A stretch of 14,175 bases of DNA. It comes from an uncultured Blautia sp. Lineage in GTDB: Bacteria; Bacillota; Clostridia; Lachnospirales; Lachnospiraceae. How positions within the stretch are numbered: the stretch's first letter is position 1; the number at the start of each line of letters is the position of its first letter. The translations under genes were made by a program, and so were the position numbers. The notes below the pieces were generated by a model. It was not told where the DNA came from. It ran no database searches and saw only the letters and a list, made by a program, of their open reading frames with translations. Below, in pieces: positions 1-7,318 of this stretch. The stretch covers positions 1 through 14,175 of the forward strand of contig CAAFRY010000248.1 of the NCBI GenBank assembly GCA_900765525.1, read 5' to 3'.

Positions 1-2
1 GC

Positions 3-45
3 CTGCGGTGGGTCGCTTTAGCGACATAACTTCTCTCCACCGCAG
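3..45. other. Branched inverted repeat at left edge
   Basis: A 9-bp outer stem pairs CTGCGGTGG (3-11) with CCACCGCAG (37-45). Inside it, GTCGC (12-16) pairs with GCGAC (21-25), and 26-36 is left unpaired. The structure is equally possible on both strands. On the minus strand it also places GGAGAG seven bases before an ATG (27-25), whose frame stays open to the window edge (MSLKRPTAG). That reading is too short to call a gene. The element could be the end of a dispersed structured repeat or the leader of a gene outside the window. The function is unknown. Confidence 0.5.
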
Positions 46-54
46 TGCGTTCCT

Positions 55-70
55 GCCCGGCGGGCTTTTT
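55..70 (+). terminator. Possible short plus-strand terminator
   Basis: GCCC (55-58) can pair with GGGC (62-65) across a 3-nt loop, followed directly by TTTTT (66-70). Four GC pairs plus a T tract resemble a minimal intrinsic terminator for a plus-strand transcript entering from the left. The stem is very short, and no plus-strand gene is visible in the window, so this is tentative. Confidence 0.3.
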
Positions 71-111
71 GTTCTATAGAAAATTCAAAGAAATTTTCTA
101 TAGAACAAAAA
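66..111. repeat. Perfect 20-bp AT-rich inverted repeat
   Basis: Positions 66-85 pair perfectly with 92-111 around a 6-nt loop (86-91). The core of each arm is GTTCTATAGAAAATT or its complement. The outer five A:T pairs are the same A/T run that acts as the U tract of the neighbouring minus-strand terminator. No T run follows on either side in a position that would make this hairpin itself a classical terminator. It could be a transcript-end stabilising hairpin, part of a repeat element or an attenuator component. Confidence 0.7.
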
Positions 112-141
112 AAGAGGCACCTATAACTATAGGTACCTCTT
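107..141 (-). terminator. Rho-independent terminator
   Basis: On the minus strand, AAGAGGUACCUAU (141-129) pairs with AUAGGUGCCUCUU (124-112) around loop AGUU. That gives 13 pairs including one U-G wobble, and the stem runs straight into a U tract (113-107). The wobble forms only in minus-strand RNA (it would be a C-A mismatch on plus), which fixes the orientation. It can end transcription from the flavodiiron gene and also from the promoter at 155-183, which lies only about 7 bases upstream of the hairpin. Confidence 0.85.
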
Positions 142-154
142 CGTATCGTCCTTG

Positions 155-183
155 ATTATAGCAGGGAAGAATCAGGATGTCAA
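155..183 (-). promoter_or_regulatory. Consensus sigma-A promoter, orphan
   Basis: The minus strand carries TTGACA (183-178), a 17-bp spacer and TATAAT (160-155), matching the housekeeping consensus at all 12 positions. The start would fall near 149-147. The terminator hairpin begins at 141, so the primary product would be only about 40 nt unless the terminator is bypassed. No gene lies between the promoter and the left edge, apart from a possible ATG at 27. It may drive a short RNA or the leader of a gene beyond the window. Confidence 0.75.
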
Positions 184-198
184 GTCTCTGATTTTATG

Positions 199-222
199 AT
201 TTACTCCTGTATTTACTCCTGT
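199..222. repeat. 12-bp tandem direct repeat, two copies
   Basis: ATTTACTCCTGT occurs twice head to tail (199-210 and 211-222). It lies between the flavodiiron stop codon and the -35 box at 178-183. Two copies one helical turn apart, just upstream of a strong promoter, could be a regulator site, but the repeat may also be a slippage duplication. No frame reads through it usefully. Confidence 0.6.
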
Positions 223-230
223 TTCTGCCC

Positions 231-2765
231 CTATTCCATCACTTCCTGATAAGCAGCATGCTTCTCCAAAAGCTGGCTCATCCTTGCCATATCCCCTACA
301 TCTCCAATAAGAATCACACCACACAAACGGTTGTTAAGGAAGTAATATTTTTTATATTGTTTCTTGGCCATGTCTTTAAATTCCACGGTTTTATATATGA
401 GATTGGGATTTTTTCCGTTATCTCCTGCTGCAAACAGAGCAGTTCTCATACCATGGAAATTCAGTGCCGCAGGAACTGTTTCATATACCAGATTATCTCC
501 TGCCGCATTGGCGCCGGCCACCTTTCCCTGCTCCACAGCCTGGGGCCATATAGCATAATTAACGCCTTGATACTGGGCACAGTCTCCGCAGGCATAAATA
601 TCTTGCACGTTAGTTTCCATTCGCTCATTTACTACCAGCGCCCGGTCTGTCTCTATACCTGCCGACTTAGCCGGCTCCACATTGGCCCGGACACCGGCAG
701 ATACAATTACCAAGTCTGCAGGAATCACTTCTCCACTGCCCAGCTTCACTCCGGTTACCTGTTCTTCCCCTAATATTTCTGTAATCTGTACTCCGGTGTG
801 TATGGCAATACCCTGGTTCTGGCTGATAGTCTTCAGCATTTCAGCAGCCCCTTCATCCAACTGTCTTCCCATAAGCAAAGGAGCCAGTTCCAAAACCGTA
901 ACATTACATTTGGCCCGTTTCATTTCCCAGGCAGCCTCCAGGCCCAGAACACCTCCGCCTATAACTACCACGTTTTTCACTTCAGGCAGCAAAGCCTCTA
1001 TTTTCCTGGTGTCCTCCAGACGGCGGATGGCAACCACTTGTTCCTTATCACTGCCTGGAATAGGCGGAATAAAACATTCAGAACCAAGTGCATAGATAAG
1101 CTTTGTGTAAGCCAGTTTCATACCGTCTGCTGTTATAATTTCCTTGTTTTCTCTGTCAATAGCTGTCACCTGCTTATCCAAAAGCAGATGAATATTGTTT
1201 TCCTCATACCATTTTTCCTCTTCTATGGCTATCTGGTCCTGATTCAAATCAGCCATGATAGATTTCGTCAGCATAGGCCGGTTGTAAGGACGGTATGGCT
1301 CATTGGAAAGCATGACAATGGAACCGGTCTTGTCTCTCTGGCGAATAGCCGAGGCAGCGTAGAAGCCTGCCGCTCCTCCTCCCAGAATCACATAAAAATT
1401 CCTGGTATCTCTGCGGTAATCATTGAATTCTTCCTCCACCGGCACAAAGTTTTCCCTGCCTACGCCGCACACCGGGCATACCTCCAGAGAACTGTCGAAA
1501 ATTTCCCCGCAGACCAAACATTTTACCAGTTTTTTGCTTCCCTTATCCTGTTTTTTATCATTTTCCTTATTCTGAAGCAGGCAGCCGAAATTATAGCCGT
1601 AATCGTGGGCATCCACGAGATTTTCTCCGCTTGGTTTCAATCTCACCCGGAACCCATCATCCGGCACCCGCATTTTTAATTGTTTCAGACGTTCTATCAG
1701 GTGGGGAATTGCCTCTCCGCTCCAGCCATAGCTTCCAAAAGCAGCGGCAAGCTTGCCTCCATGAGTTCCCGGAAAAATAGAGGTTGTTAAATCCCAGATG
1801 GGCTTCAATGCTTCTCCTAAAATCGTGGGAGAGCCCAGAAGAATTCCGTCTGCAAAGCCCAGCTCCTGCAGCACTTTTCCCTGGTCCGCCTCCACCATAT
1901 CATAGCAGCGCACCTCTATGTCTCCACTGTCCCTTATTCCCTGGGCAATGGCCTGAGCCAGCTCTCCCGTATAGCCGTAGGCGCTGACATAGGGAATGAT
2001 TACCGTCTTTTTCTCATTAGGATTTACCACAGTACACCACTCTTCATAAGTGTCCAGCATAAAGTCAATCCCCGTATCCAGAACCGGTCCGTGTCCCGTG
2101 CAAATCATAGAAATATCCAGGTCCCGTACTCGCTCCAAAGCCTTTCTCATATAGCTTTTAAAGGGGCCCAGGATATTGTCAAAATAGTATTTTGTGGCTC
2201 TCATATAGCCTTCTCTGTCTTTTACCTGACTTACCAGAATCTCTCCCTGTCCGTAATGAGAGCCAAAGGAATCACAGGTAACCAGAATCTGCTCTTCCTC
2301 TATATAAGTGTACATGGTATCTGGCCAGTGAAGATTAGGAACCGCAAGAAAACGAAGGGTCTTATCACCTATCTTCATTTCCTGGTTATCCTTCACTGCA
2401 ATAGCTGTGAAATCCCCGTTGACAATCTCCTTCAGGAAGTTAATGGCACAGCCGGTGGCAATGATTTTCAGCCCCGGATTGAGCTCCAGCAGTTTCACTA
2501 CGCTTCCTGCATGGTCCGGCTCCGTATGGCTCACTACCAGATAATCAATGTCCTTTACCTCCACCAGCTTTTCCAGCTCCTCCAGGTACTCCCGGAAAAA
2601 TTTTGCCTTGGCTGTCTCGAATAAAATCGTTTTGTCCCCGGCCTTCATCACATAGGAATTATAGGTGGTGCCAAACTCCGTGTACATGATAATATCAAAT
2701 ACCCGAAGCTTACCGTCAATAATACCTGTCCAGTAAAAATTTTCCCTTAACTTCTGAGTCTCCAT
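231..2765 (-). CDS. Class F flavodiiron protein fused to NADH:rubredoxin oxidoreductase
   Basis: This cytoplasmic enzyme is predicted to pass electrons from NADH through FAD, rubredoxin and FMN to a diiron site that reduces O2 to water or NO to N2O. Residues 1-250 are the metallo-beta-lactamase-like core with the full ligand set H80, E82, D84, H85, H146, D165 and H225. A flavodoxin domain follows (about 253-395). A rubredoxin-like knuckle has C416, C419, C430 and C433, with only 10 residues between the pairs. Residues 455-844 form an FAD/NAD-binding reductase with GGGAAGF (462-468), GGGVLGLE (603-610) and ACGDC (725-729). The length and the short-spaced rubredoxin match the class F protein described in Clostridioides difficile. 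The ATG at 2765 follows AAGGAGG at good spacing. The gene stands alone, with a terminator at 107-141. Substrate preference cannot be read from sequence. Confidence 0.95.
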   Translation of the reverse strand: METQKLRENFYWTGIIDGKLRVFDIIMYTEFGTTYNSYVMKAGDKTILFETAKAKFFREYLEELEKLVEVKDIDYLVVSHTEPDHAGSVVKLLELNPGLKIIATGCAINFLKEIVNGDFTAIAVKDNQEMKIGDKTLRFLAVPNLHWPDTMYTYIEEEQILVTCDSFGSHYGQGEILVSQVKDREGYMRATKYYFDNILGPFKSYMRKALERVRDLDISMICTGHGPVLDTGIDFMLDTYEEWCTVVNPNEKKTVIIPYVSAYGYTGELAQAIAQGIRDSGDIEVRCYDMVEADQGKVLQELGFADGILLGSPTILGEALKPIWDLTTSIFPGTHGGKLAAAFGSYGWSGEAIPHLIERLKQLKMRVPDDGFRVRLKPSGENLVDAHDYGYNFGCLLQNKENDKKQDKGSKKLVKCLVCGEIFDSSLEVCPVCGVGRENFVPVEEEFNDYRRDTRNFYVILGGGAAGFYAASAIRQRDKTGSIVMLSNEPYRPYNRPMLTKSIMADLNQDQIAIEEEKWYEENNIHLLLDKQVTAIDRENKEIITADGMKLAYTKLIYALGSECFIPPIPGSDKEQVVAIRRLEDTRKIEALLPEVKNVVVIGGGVLGLEAAWEMKRAKCNVTVLELAPLLMGRQLDEGAAEMLKTISQNQGIAIHTGVQITEILGEEQVTGVKLGSGEVIPADLVIVSAGVRANVEPAKSAGIETDRALVVNERMETNVQDIYACGDCAQYQGVNYAIWPQAVEQGKVAGANAAGDNLVYETVPAALNFHGMRTALFAAGDNGKNPNLIYKTVEFKDMAKKQYKKYYFLNNRLCGVILIGDVGDMARMSQLLEKHAAYQEVME

Positions 2766-2948
2766 AAGTTACCCTCCTTTTCTTTCTGTTTCAGTTTCTC
2801 ACTACTCCGGCTTTTATATTCTGTCTTCTCTTTACTGCAGCTTTTTCTGCCGCTTCTTTCTGCTCTGGTTTCTATCTGCCCCTATTTTATTCGGCCCGGG
2901 TTTCTCTGCGCTTCGTTTTTTTATTCCTGTTTTTGTAAGAATCTCTCT
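2766..2948 (-). other. Purine-rich leader between GTPase and flavodiiron genes
   Basis: These 183 bases lie between the GTPase stop and the flavodiiron start. The minus strand is strongly purine-rich throughout. I see only a small GCAG/CTGC hairpin and no terminator. AT-rich -10-like boxes (for example TATAAA) lack a matching -35, so no promoter can be named with confidence. Either the flavodiiron gene depends on readthrough from the GTPase gene, or its promoter is non-canonical. Confidence 0.4.
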
Positions 2949-5648
2949 CTAATCCAATTTCTTTCTTCCCAGCCGCACATCTTCCATCAGTTCTGACAAA
3001 TCCCCGGAAAGATTTTCAAAAAGATAGGTGCTACTTTTCTTGGTTTTCTCTATATAGTGTTCCCGGATTTCCTGATTCATAAGCTCCACTTCTTCCCGGA
3101 GATTAGCGGCAGACATCCTGGCAGCTCCCTGTCCCAGAATGATAACCTGCTCCAAAGCGTCTGAGGTGGCCACGGTCACTTGGTACTTTCTCCCGATTTC
3201 GTGAACCGTTTTTTCGATATATTGGTCCGCTGTTTCCGCCTCCCTGGTATATACTACATGGATATTATGATACTTCTGTACCTCTCCCTGGTTTCCCTCT
3301 ACCTTATAAGCGTCAAAAACCAGAATCAGCGTGCATTTTTTATACCCCTGGTAATTACATAAAATATCCATCAGTTTATTTCTGGCACCTTCTATATTCA
3401 CCTTAGCCAGCTGGTTCAAATCCTCCCAGGCAAAGATAATATTATAACCGTCCACCAGAAGATATTCCTTCTCCGGTTCTTTCTTTTTTCCTCTGCTTCC
3501 GCTGTCATAAGAGGCTGCCCTCAGGGTTTTTGCAAATGCATTCCTCTCTCTTTTCACAGGCCCATAAGTACGGGCAAAAATCTCTTCTAATTCCTTTTCA
3601 TCCAGTCTCATCTGGGAAAAACTTTTCCCCGCAGGTACATGGTATTCTTCTTTAGGCTCTTCTTTTTCCAGTTCCAGCCCTGTATCTATATGGGCATATT
3701 CTTCCACCTTATCCCAGCTTACCACAAAGCCTGCTCCATGGGCGCAAAAGACGGAACCTGTAGGATTTTCTGTATCTGCCTCTGGGTCATAGGCCAATGT
3801 ATCGATGACTTCCTCACTGTTGTGGCATGGCTCATAGCCCTTTAGGGTGCAGGACAGTCTTCCTCTTCCCCGGGTATAACTTGTGACTTCTGCCTGGTAG
3901 CCCCCCATTTCTGACACAGGAGCTGTTCCGGTCAATACAGCCATTTCTCCTTCTGATTCAGGGGGTGCAAAGCTGCCGCTCATTTTCTGAATATCTGCCA
4001 TGGCTCTTCCCACCATATCCTGGGGAACTTCCAGTCTGTACTCATAGACAGGTTCCAGCAGCAGGCTTTTGGCTTTTCTCAATCCCTGACGCAAAGCCCG
4101 GTAGGTGGCCTGACGGAAATCTCCTCCCTCTGTGTGTTTGAGATGGGCTCTTCCTGCAATCAGAGTTACCTTCATATCCGTAATCTCAGAGCCGGTGAGC
4201 ACTCCCACATGCTTTTTCTCTTCCAGGTGGGTCAGTACCAGACGCTGCCAGTTTCTGTCCAACACATCCTCACTGCAGTCTGTTTCAAATACCAATCCCT
4301 GTCCTCTCTCTAAAGGCTCCAAAAGGAGGTGTACCTCCGCATAATGGCGCAGAGGTTCAAAATGTCCGATTCCCTCCACCCTATTTTCTATGGTTTCTTT
4401 GTACACAATATTTCCGGAGCCGAATTCTACCTGAAGGCCGTATCTTTCCTCAATCATCTCCTTGAGAATCTCTATCTGAACGGCCCCCATAACCTGGGCG
4501 TGAATCTCTCCCAGTTGCTCCTTCCAGACTATCTGAAGCTCCGGAATCTCCTCCTCCAGCTGTCTCAGCTTCAGCAGCATGCCGTGAACGTCTGTGCCCT
4601 GGGGAAGCTGGATTTCATAGTTTAATACTGGGGTGAGAACAGGCTGGATTTCTCCTTTTTCCTCCCCCAGACCTTCCCCTGCAAAGGTATGGGAAAGTCC
4701 GGTAACAGCGCAAATAACCCCTGCTTCCGCCTGGTTCACTGCCTGGAACCCAGCGCCATCATAAACACGTATCTGGTCCGCTTTTTCCTCCCAGTCTTTC
4801 CCTTTTAAAAGCTGTTTTACCTTCAGGGCTCCTCCTGTGATTTTCATATGGGTAAGCCGGTTTCCTTTCTCATCCCTGGAAATTTTATACACTCTTGCGG
4901 CAAAATTTTCCGAATAAGAAGGGCTAAGAATGTATTTATCCAGTGCAGTCAAAAATTCTTCTATCCCAATGGATTTTAAAGCAGACCCAAACCAGCAGGG
5001 AAATACTTTTCTCCGGGCAATCAGCCGGGCAATCTCCCGGGTATCTATGTCTCCCTGTTCCAAAAAAAGTTCCAGGGTATTTTCCTCACACATGGCGATT
5101 TCTTCCAGAAAGCTTTCCCGCTGCCGTTCCTGTCCAAAGTCCACGCAGCGGTCACTGAGCCTGGTTTTCAATTCCTCCAAAAGCCTTTCCCTGTCTGCCC
5201 CCTCCTGGTCCATTTTATTTACAAAAAGAAAAACCGGGACACCATATTGTTTCAACAGTTTCCAGAGAGTTTCCACATGCCCCTGAACTCCATCTGCCCC
5301 GCTGATAACCAGTACAGCATAGTCCAGAACCTGTAGGGTTCTCTCCATCTCTGCCGAAAAATCCACATGGCCCGGCGTATCCAGCAAAGTCACTTCCCTG
5401 TTTCCCAGCTGAAGCCCTGCCTGCTTGGAGAATATAGTAATCCCTCTGGCCCGCTCCAGTTCATAGGTATCCAAAAAAGCGTCCCTGTGGTCCACACGGC
5501 CCATTTTCCGGATGCTTCCCGTATGATATAAAAGGCTTTCTGCCAGAGTTGTTTTTCCTGCGTCCACATGGGCCAGAAGGCCTATGCATATATGTTTTGA
5601 CGGCCTTTCCGGCCTCTTATTTTCTCTGTTTCCAGACGTATTTTCCAT
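2949..5648 (-). CDS. TetM-like translational GTPase with C-terminal YacP/NYN nuclease domain
   Basis: An 899-residue protein related to EF-G and the Tet(M)/Tet(O) ribosome-protection GTPases. G motifs are complete: AHVDAGKT (26-33), RGIT (68-71), DTPGH (90-94), NKMD (144-147) and SALK (222-225). EF-G domains II to V follow to about residue 665. After a charged linker, residues 727-899 form a full NYN/YacP domain with the acidic positions VDGYN (D733), VFDA (D779), ETAD (D808) and ATSD (D830). YacP (Rae1) in Bacillus subtilis is an endoribonuclease acting at the ribosomal A site, so a ribosome-associated GTPase-nuclease is the likely role. The frame stays open upstream to 5825, but the promoter at 5686-5714 lies inside that extension, and AAAGGGG precedes the ATG at 5648, so the shorter start is preferred. 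Homology alone is weak evidence for tetracycline resistance. Confidence 0.92.
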   Translation of the reverse strand: MENTSGNRENKRPERPSKHICIGLLAHVDAGKTTLAESLLYHTGSIRKMGRVDHRDAFLDTYELERARGITIFSKQAGLQLGNREVTLLDTPGHVDFSAEMERTLQVLDYAVLVISGADGVQGHVETLWKLLKQYGVPVFLFVNKMDQEGADRERLLEELKTRLSDRCVDFGQERQRESFLEEIAMCEENTLELFLEQGDIDTREIARLIARRKVFPCWFGSALKSIGIEEFLTALDKYILSPSYSENFAARVYKISRDEKGNRLTHMKITGGALKVKQLLKGKDWEEKADQIRVYDGAGFQAVNQAEAGVICAVTGLSHTFAGEGLGEEKGEIQPVLTPVLNYEIQLPQGTDVHGMLLKLRQLEEEIPELQIVWKEQLGEIHAQVMGAVQIEILKEMIEERYGLQVEFGSGNIVYKETIENRVEGIGHFEPLRHYAEVHLLLEPLERGQGLVFETDCSEDVLDRNWQRLVLTHLEEKKHVGVLTGSEITDMKVTLIAGRAHLKHTEGGDFRQATYRALRQGLRKAKSLLLEPVYEYRLEVPQDMVGRAMADIQKMSGSFAPPESEGEMAVLTGTAPVSEMGGYQAEVTSYTRGRGRLSCTLKGYEPCHNSEEVIDTLAYDPEADTENPTGSVFCAHGAGFVVSWDKVEEYAHIDTGLELEKEEPKEEYHVPAGKSFSQMRLDEKELEEIFARTYGPVKRERNAFAKTLRAASYDSGSRGKKKEPEKEYLLVDGYNIIFAWEDLNQLAKVNIEGARNKLMDILCNYQGYKKCTLILVFDAYKVEGNQGEVQKYHNIHVVYTREAETADQYIEKTVHEIGRKYQVTVATSDALEQVIILGQGAARMSAANLREEVELMNQEIREHYIEKTKKSSTYLFENLSGDLSELMEDVRLGRKKLD

Positions 5649-5685
5649 GAAAATACCCCTTTCTGTGTTTTCTACTACATGAATT

Positions 5686-5714
5686 ATCATAGCACAGAAA
5701 GGGGGAGAAGTCGA
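5686..5714 (-). promoter_or_regulatory. Promoter of the GTPase-nuclease gene
   Basis: On the minus strand, TCGACT (5714-5709, 4 of 6) is followed by a 17-bp spacer and TATGAT (5691-5686, 5 of 6). The transcript would start near 5679, about 30 bases before the ATG at 5648. Its position downstream of all earlier in-frame start codons decides the start of the gene. Confidence 0.6.
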
Positions 5715-5724
5715 TAAATGTTTA

Positions 5725-5751
5725 ATCGCCACTTTTTTATCGCCACTTTTT
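5725..5751. repeat. Two 13-bp direct repeats upstream of the GTPase promoter
   Basis: ATCGCCACTTTTT occurs at 5725-5737 and 5739-5751, a 14-bp period. The repeats lie 11 bases upstream of the -35 box at 5709-5714 and between the MATE stop and the GTPase gene. The location suits an activator or other regulator site, but no known motif is recognised. Confidence 0.6.
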
Positions 5752-5793
5752 AAGAAAAGATAATTTAAAATAGTTCTGTCCGGGCTATATTCT

Positions 5794-7173
5794 TCAACAA
5801 CTATCGGTTCTTTCCAGCCCCTCACTATAACTTTTCATCATAGAGAACATTCTTTCCTTATGTTTCCTGTAATATAAAAATCCCACAATATCTGCCAGCG
5901 CCCATCCTATAGGTACGGACAGCCAGATTCCCGTAACGCCTATAAAGTCTATGGATGACAGCAGGTAGGCCAGCGCTACCCTGGTTCCCAGGGAAATCAC
6001 CGTAAGCACCACGGACATGGCCGGCAGCTTCACCGCTCTATAGAATCCATACAGGAGAAAGAGACAGCCGATTCCACAATAAAAAGCGCCCTCTATTCTC
6101 AGGTATTCCACGCCTGCTCTCAGGATTTCCGTCTCCTGGGCCTCCACGAATATCATCATCAAGGGTCTGGCAAAGACAAAGACCAGAAGGGAAATGACCA
6201 GACAGAAAACAACGGCCATTGCCGCCGCCTGCTTCATTCCTTTCCGTATCCTTTCTTCCTTCCTGGCCCCAAAATTCTGAGCAACAAAAGTAGAAAAAGC
6301 ATTTCCGAAATCCTGCACTGGCATATAGGCAAAAGAGTCTATCTTTACCGCTGCTGCAAAAGCTGCCATAATCACCGTTCCAAAGCTGTTTACCAATCCC
6401 TGGACCATGAGAATTCCCAGATTCATCACAGACTGCTGCAGAGAGGTAAGGAAAGAAAACTGGGCAATTTCTTTTATCATAGAAAACTTTGGTCTTAAAT
6501 ACTTCCTTCCAAGGCGGAAATCCGGCAGACGGATATAGGTATAAGCCGCCAGCCCTATGCCGGAAACATACTGGGAAATCACCGTGGCAAAGGCAGCTCC
6601 CTTTACCCCCCAGGAAAGCCCCAGTACAAACCATAAATCCAGCACAATATTCAATATAGCGCAGACAGCCAGAAATACCAGGGGCAAAAGAGAATTTCCC
6701 ACAGCTCTCAGCAGGGAAGCAAAATAATTATAGAAAAAAGTAGCCATGATTCCCCAAAATATCACCCAGAGATAATCTCTCATCATTCCATAGATTTCTT
6801 CCGGCACCTGTAAAAGAGATAAAATAGGGTCAATAAAGAGAAAGACCACAAGATTCAGCACTAATGCAGTGCAGAAAATAAGAAGAAAAGACGCCCCCAT
6901 ACTTTCCTTCAGCTTTGTCTGGCTGCCTTCCCCGTAACGGATAGAAAACACAGCACCGCTGCCCATACAAAGCCCCAGCAATATAGAGGTCAGAAATGTC
7001 ATAAGGGTATAAGAGGAGCCTACTGCCGCCAGGGCTCCTGCACCTAAAAATCTGCCTACAATAAGGGTATCTGCTACATTATAAAGCTGCTGCAGCAGAT
7101 TTCCCGCTATCATAGGCAGAGAAAAAAGCAATATCGTTTTTGTAATCGGACCTTCCGTAAGATTTCTCTGCAT
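5794..7173 (-). CDS. MATE family multidrug efflux transporter
   Basis: A 459-residue integral membrane protein of the usual MATE length, with about 12 hydrophobic segments arranged as two similar halves. The N-terminus matches the family pattern (LTEGPITKTILLFSLPMI, then LLQQLYNVADTLIVGRFLG, then AAVGSS), and the second half carries VNSFGTVIMAAFAAAVKID. Such proteins export cationic drugs, dyes or metabolites in exchange for Na+ or H+; the substrate here is unknown. AGGAG sits 8 bases before the ATG at 7173. Upstream lie a likely promoter (7286-7294) and a strong hairpin (7221-7260). The downstream gene has its own promoter, and no clear terminator separates the two. Confidence 0.93.
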   Translation of the reverse strand: MQRNLTEGPITKTILLFSLPMIAGNLLQQLYNVADTLIVGRFLGAGALAAVGSSYTLMTFLTSILLGLCMGSGAVFSIRYGEGSQTKLKESMGASFLLIFCTALVLNLVVFLFIDPILSLLQVPEEIYGMMRDYLWVIFWGIMATFFYNYFASLLRAVGNSLLPLVFLAVCAILNIVLDLWFVLGLSWGVKGAAFATVISQYVSGIGLAAYTYIRLPDFRLGRKYLRPKFSMIKEIAQFSFLTSLQQSVMNLGILMVQGLVNSFGTVIMAAFAAAVKIDSFAYMPVQDFGNAFSTFVAQNFGARKEERIRKGMKQAAAMAVVFCLVISLLVFVFARPLMMIFVEAQETEILRAGVEYLRIEGAFYCGIGCLFLLYGFYRAVKLPAMSVVLTVISLGTRVALAYLLSSIDFIGVTGIWLSVPIGWALADIVGFLYYRKHKERMFSMMKSYSEGLERTDSC

Positions 7174-7210
7174 TCTTCAGTCTCCTAAGCTGTTTTGGAT
7201 AGTTTTGCCT

Positions 7211-7260
7211 GAAAACAAACTGCCTTCAGTGTACAAGGAGTCCTATGTCCACTGAAGGTA
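7211..7260 (-). terminator. Hairpin in the MATE leader; terminator or attenuator
   Basis: The 40 bases at 7221-7260 are close to one continuous dyad. An 11-pair outer stem (one wobble) contains CCTTCAGTG (7223-7231) and CACTGAAGG (7250-7258), and a further ACA/TGT pairing lies inside. Minus-strand transcription then meets GTTTGTTTTC (7220-7211). It may end the symporter transcript. Because a promoter appears to lie upstream of it (7286-7294), it could also act as an attenuator in the MATE leader, or the dyad could bind a regulator as DNA. The T tract is interrupted. Confidence 0.5.
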
Positions 7261-7285
7261 TGCTTGCCCCAGGTAGCTGATATTC

Positions 7286-7294
7286 ATTCTATCA
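7286..7294 (-). promoter_or_regulatory. Possible extended -10 promoter for the MATE gene
   Basis: The minus strand reads TGATAGAAT (7294-7286): a TGn extension and a 5 of 6 match to TATAAT. The region 17 bp upstream (TTTTCT) is a poor -35, which extended -10 promoters can tolerate. The start would be near 7279, leaving a leader of about 105 nt that contains the hairpin at 7221-7260. Confidence 0.4.
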
Positions 7295-7318
7295 CAAAAA
7301 GCAGGCAGAGAAAACTAC

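Noticed and set aside
66..111. Terminal inverted repeat of an insertion sequence
   Set aside because: No transposase, partner repeat or target-site duplication is visible. The structure is a self-contained hairpin next to a terminator.
798..1679. A 293-codon open frame on the plus strand
   Set aside because: It lies entirely opposite the flavodiiron gene, whose domains and catalytic residues are intact. The translation has no recognisable domain and no ribosome binding site.
2949..5648. Annotation as a tetracycline resistance determinant
   Set aside because: Similarity to Tet(M)/Tet(O) is clear, but the YacP-type C-terminal domain and the isolated chromosomal context with no mobile element do not support acquired resistance.
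5649..5825. N-terminal extension of the GTPase reading frame overlapping the MATE gene end
   Set aside because: The extension contains the gene's own promoter and the 13-bp repeats, and lacks similarity to EF-G/Tet(M) N-termini. The ATG at 5648 has a ribosome binding site.
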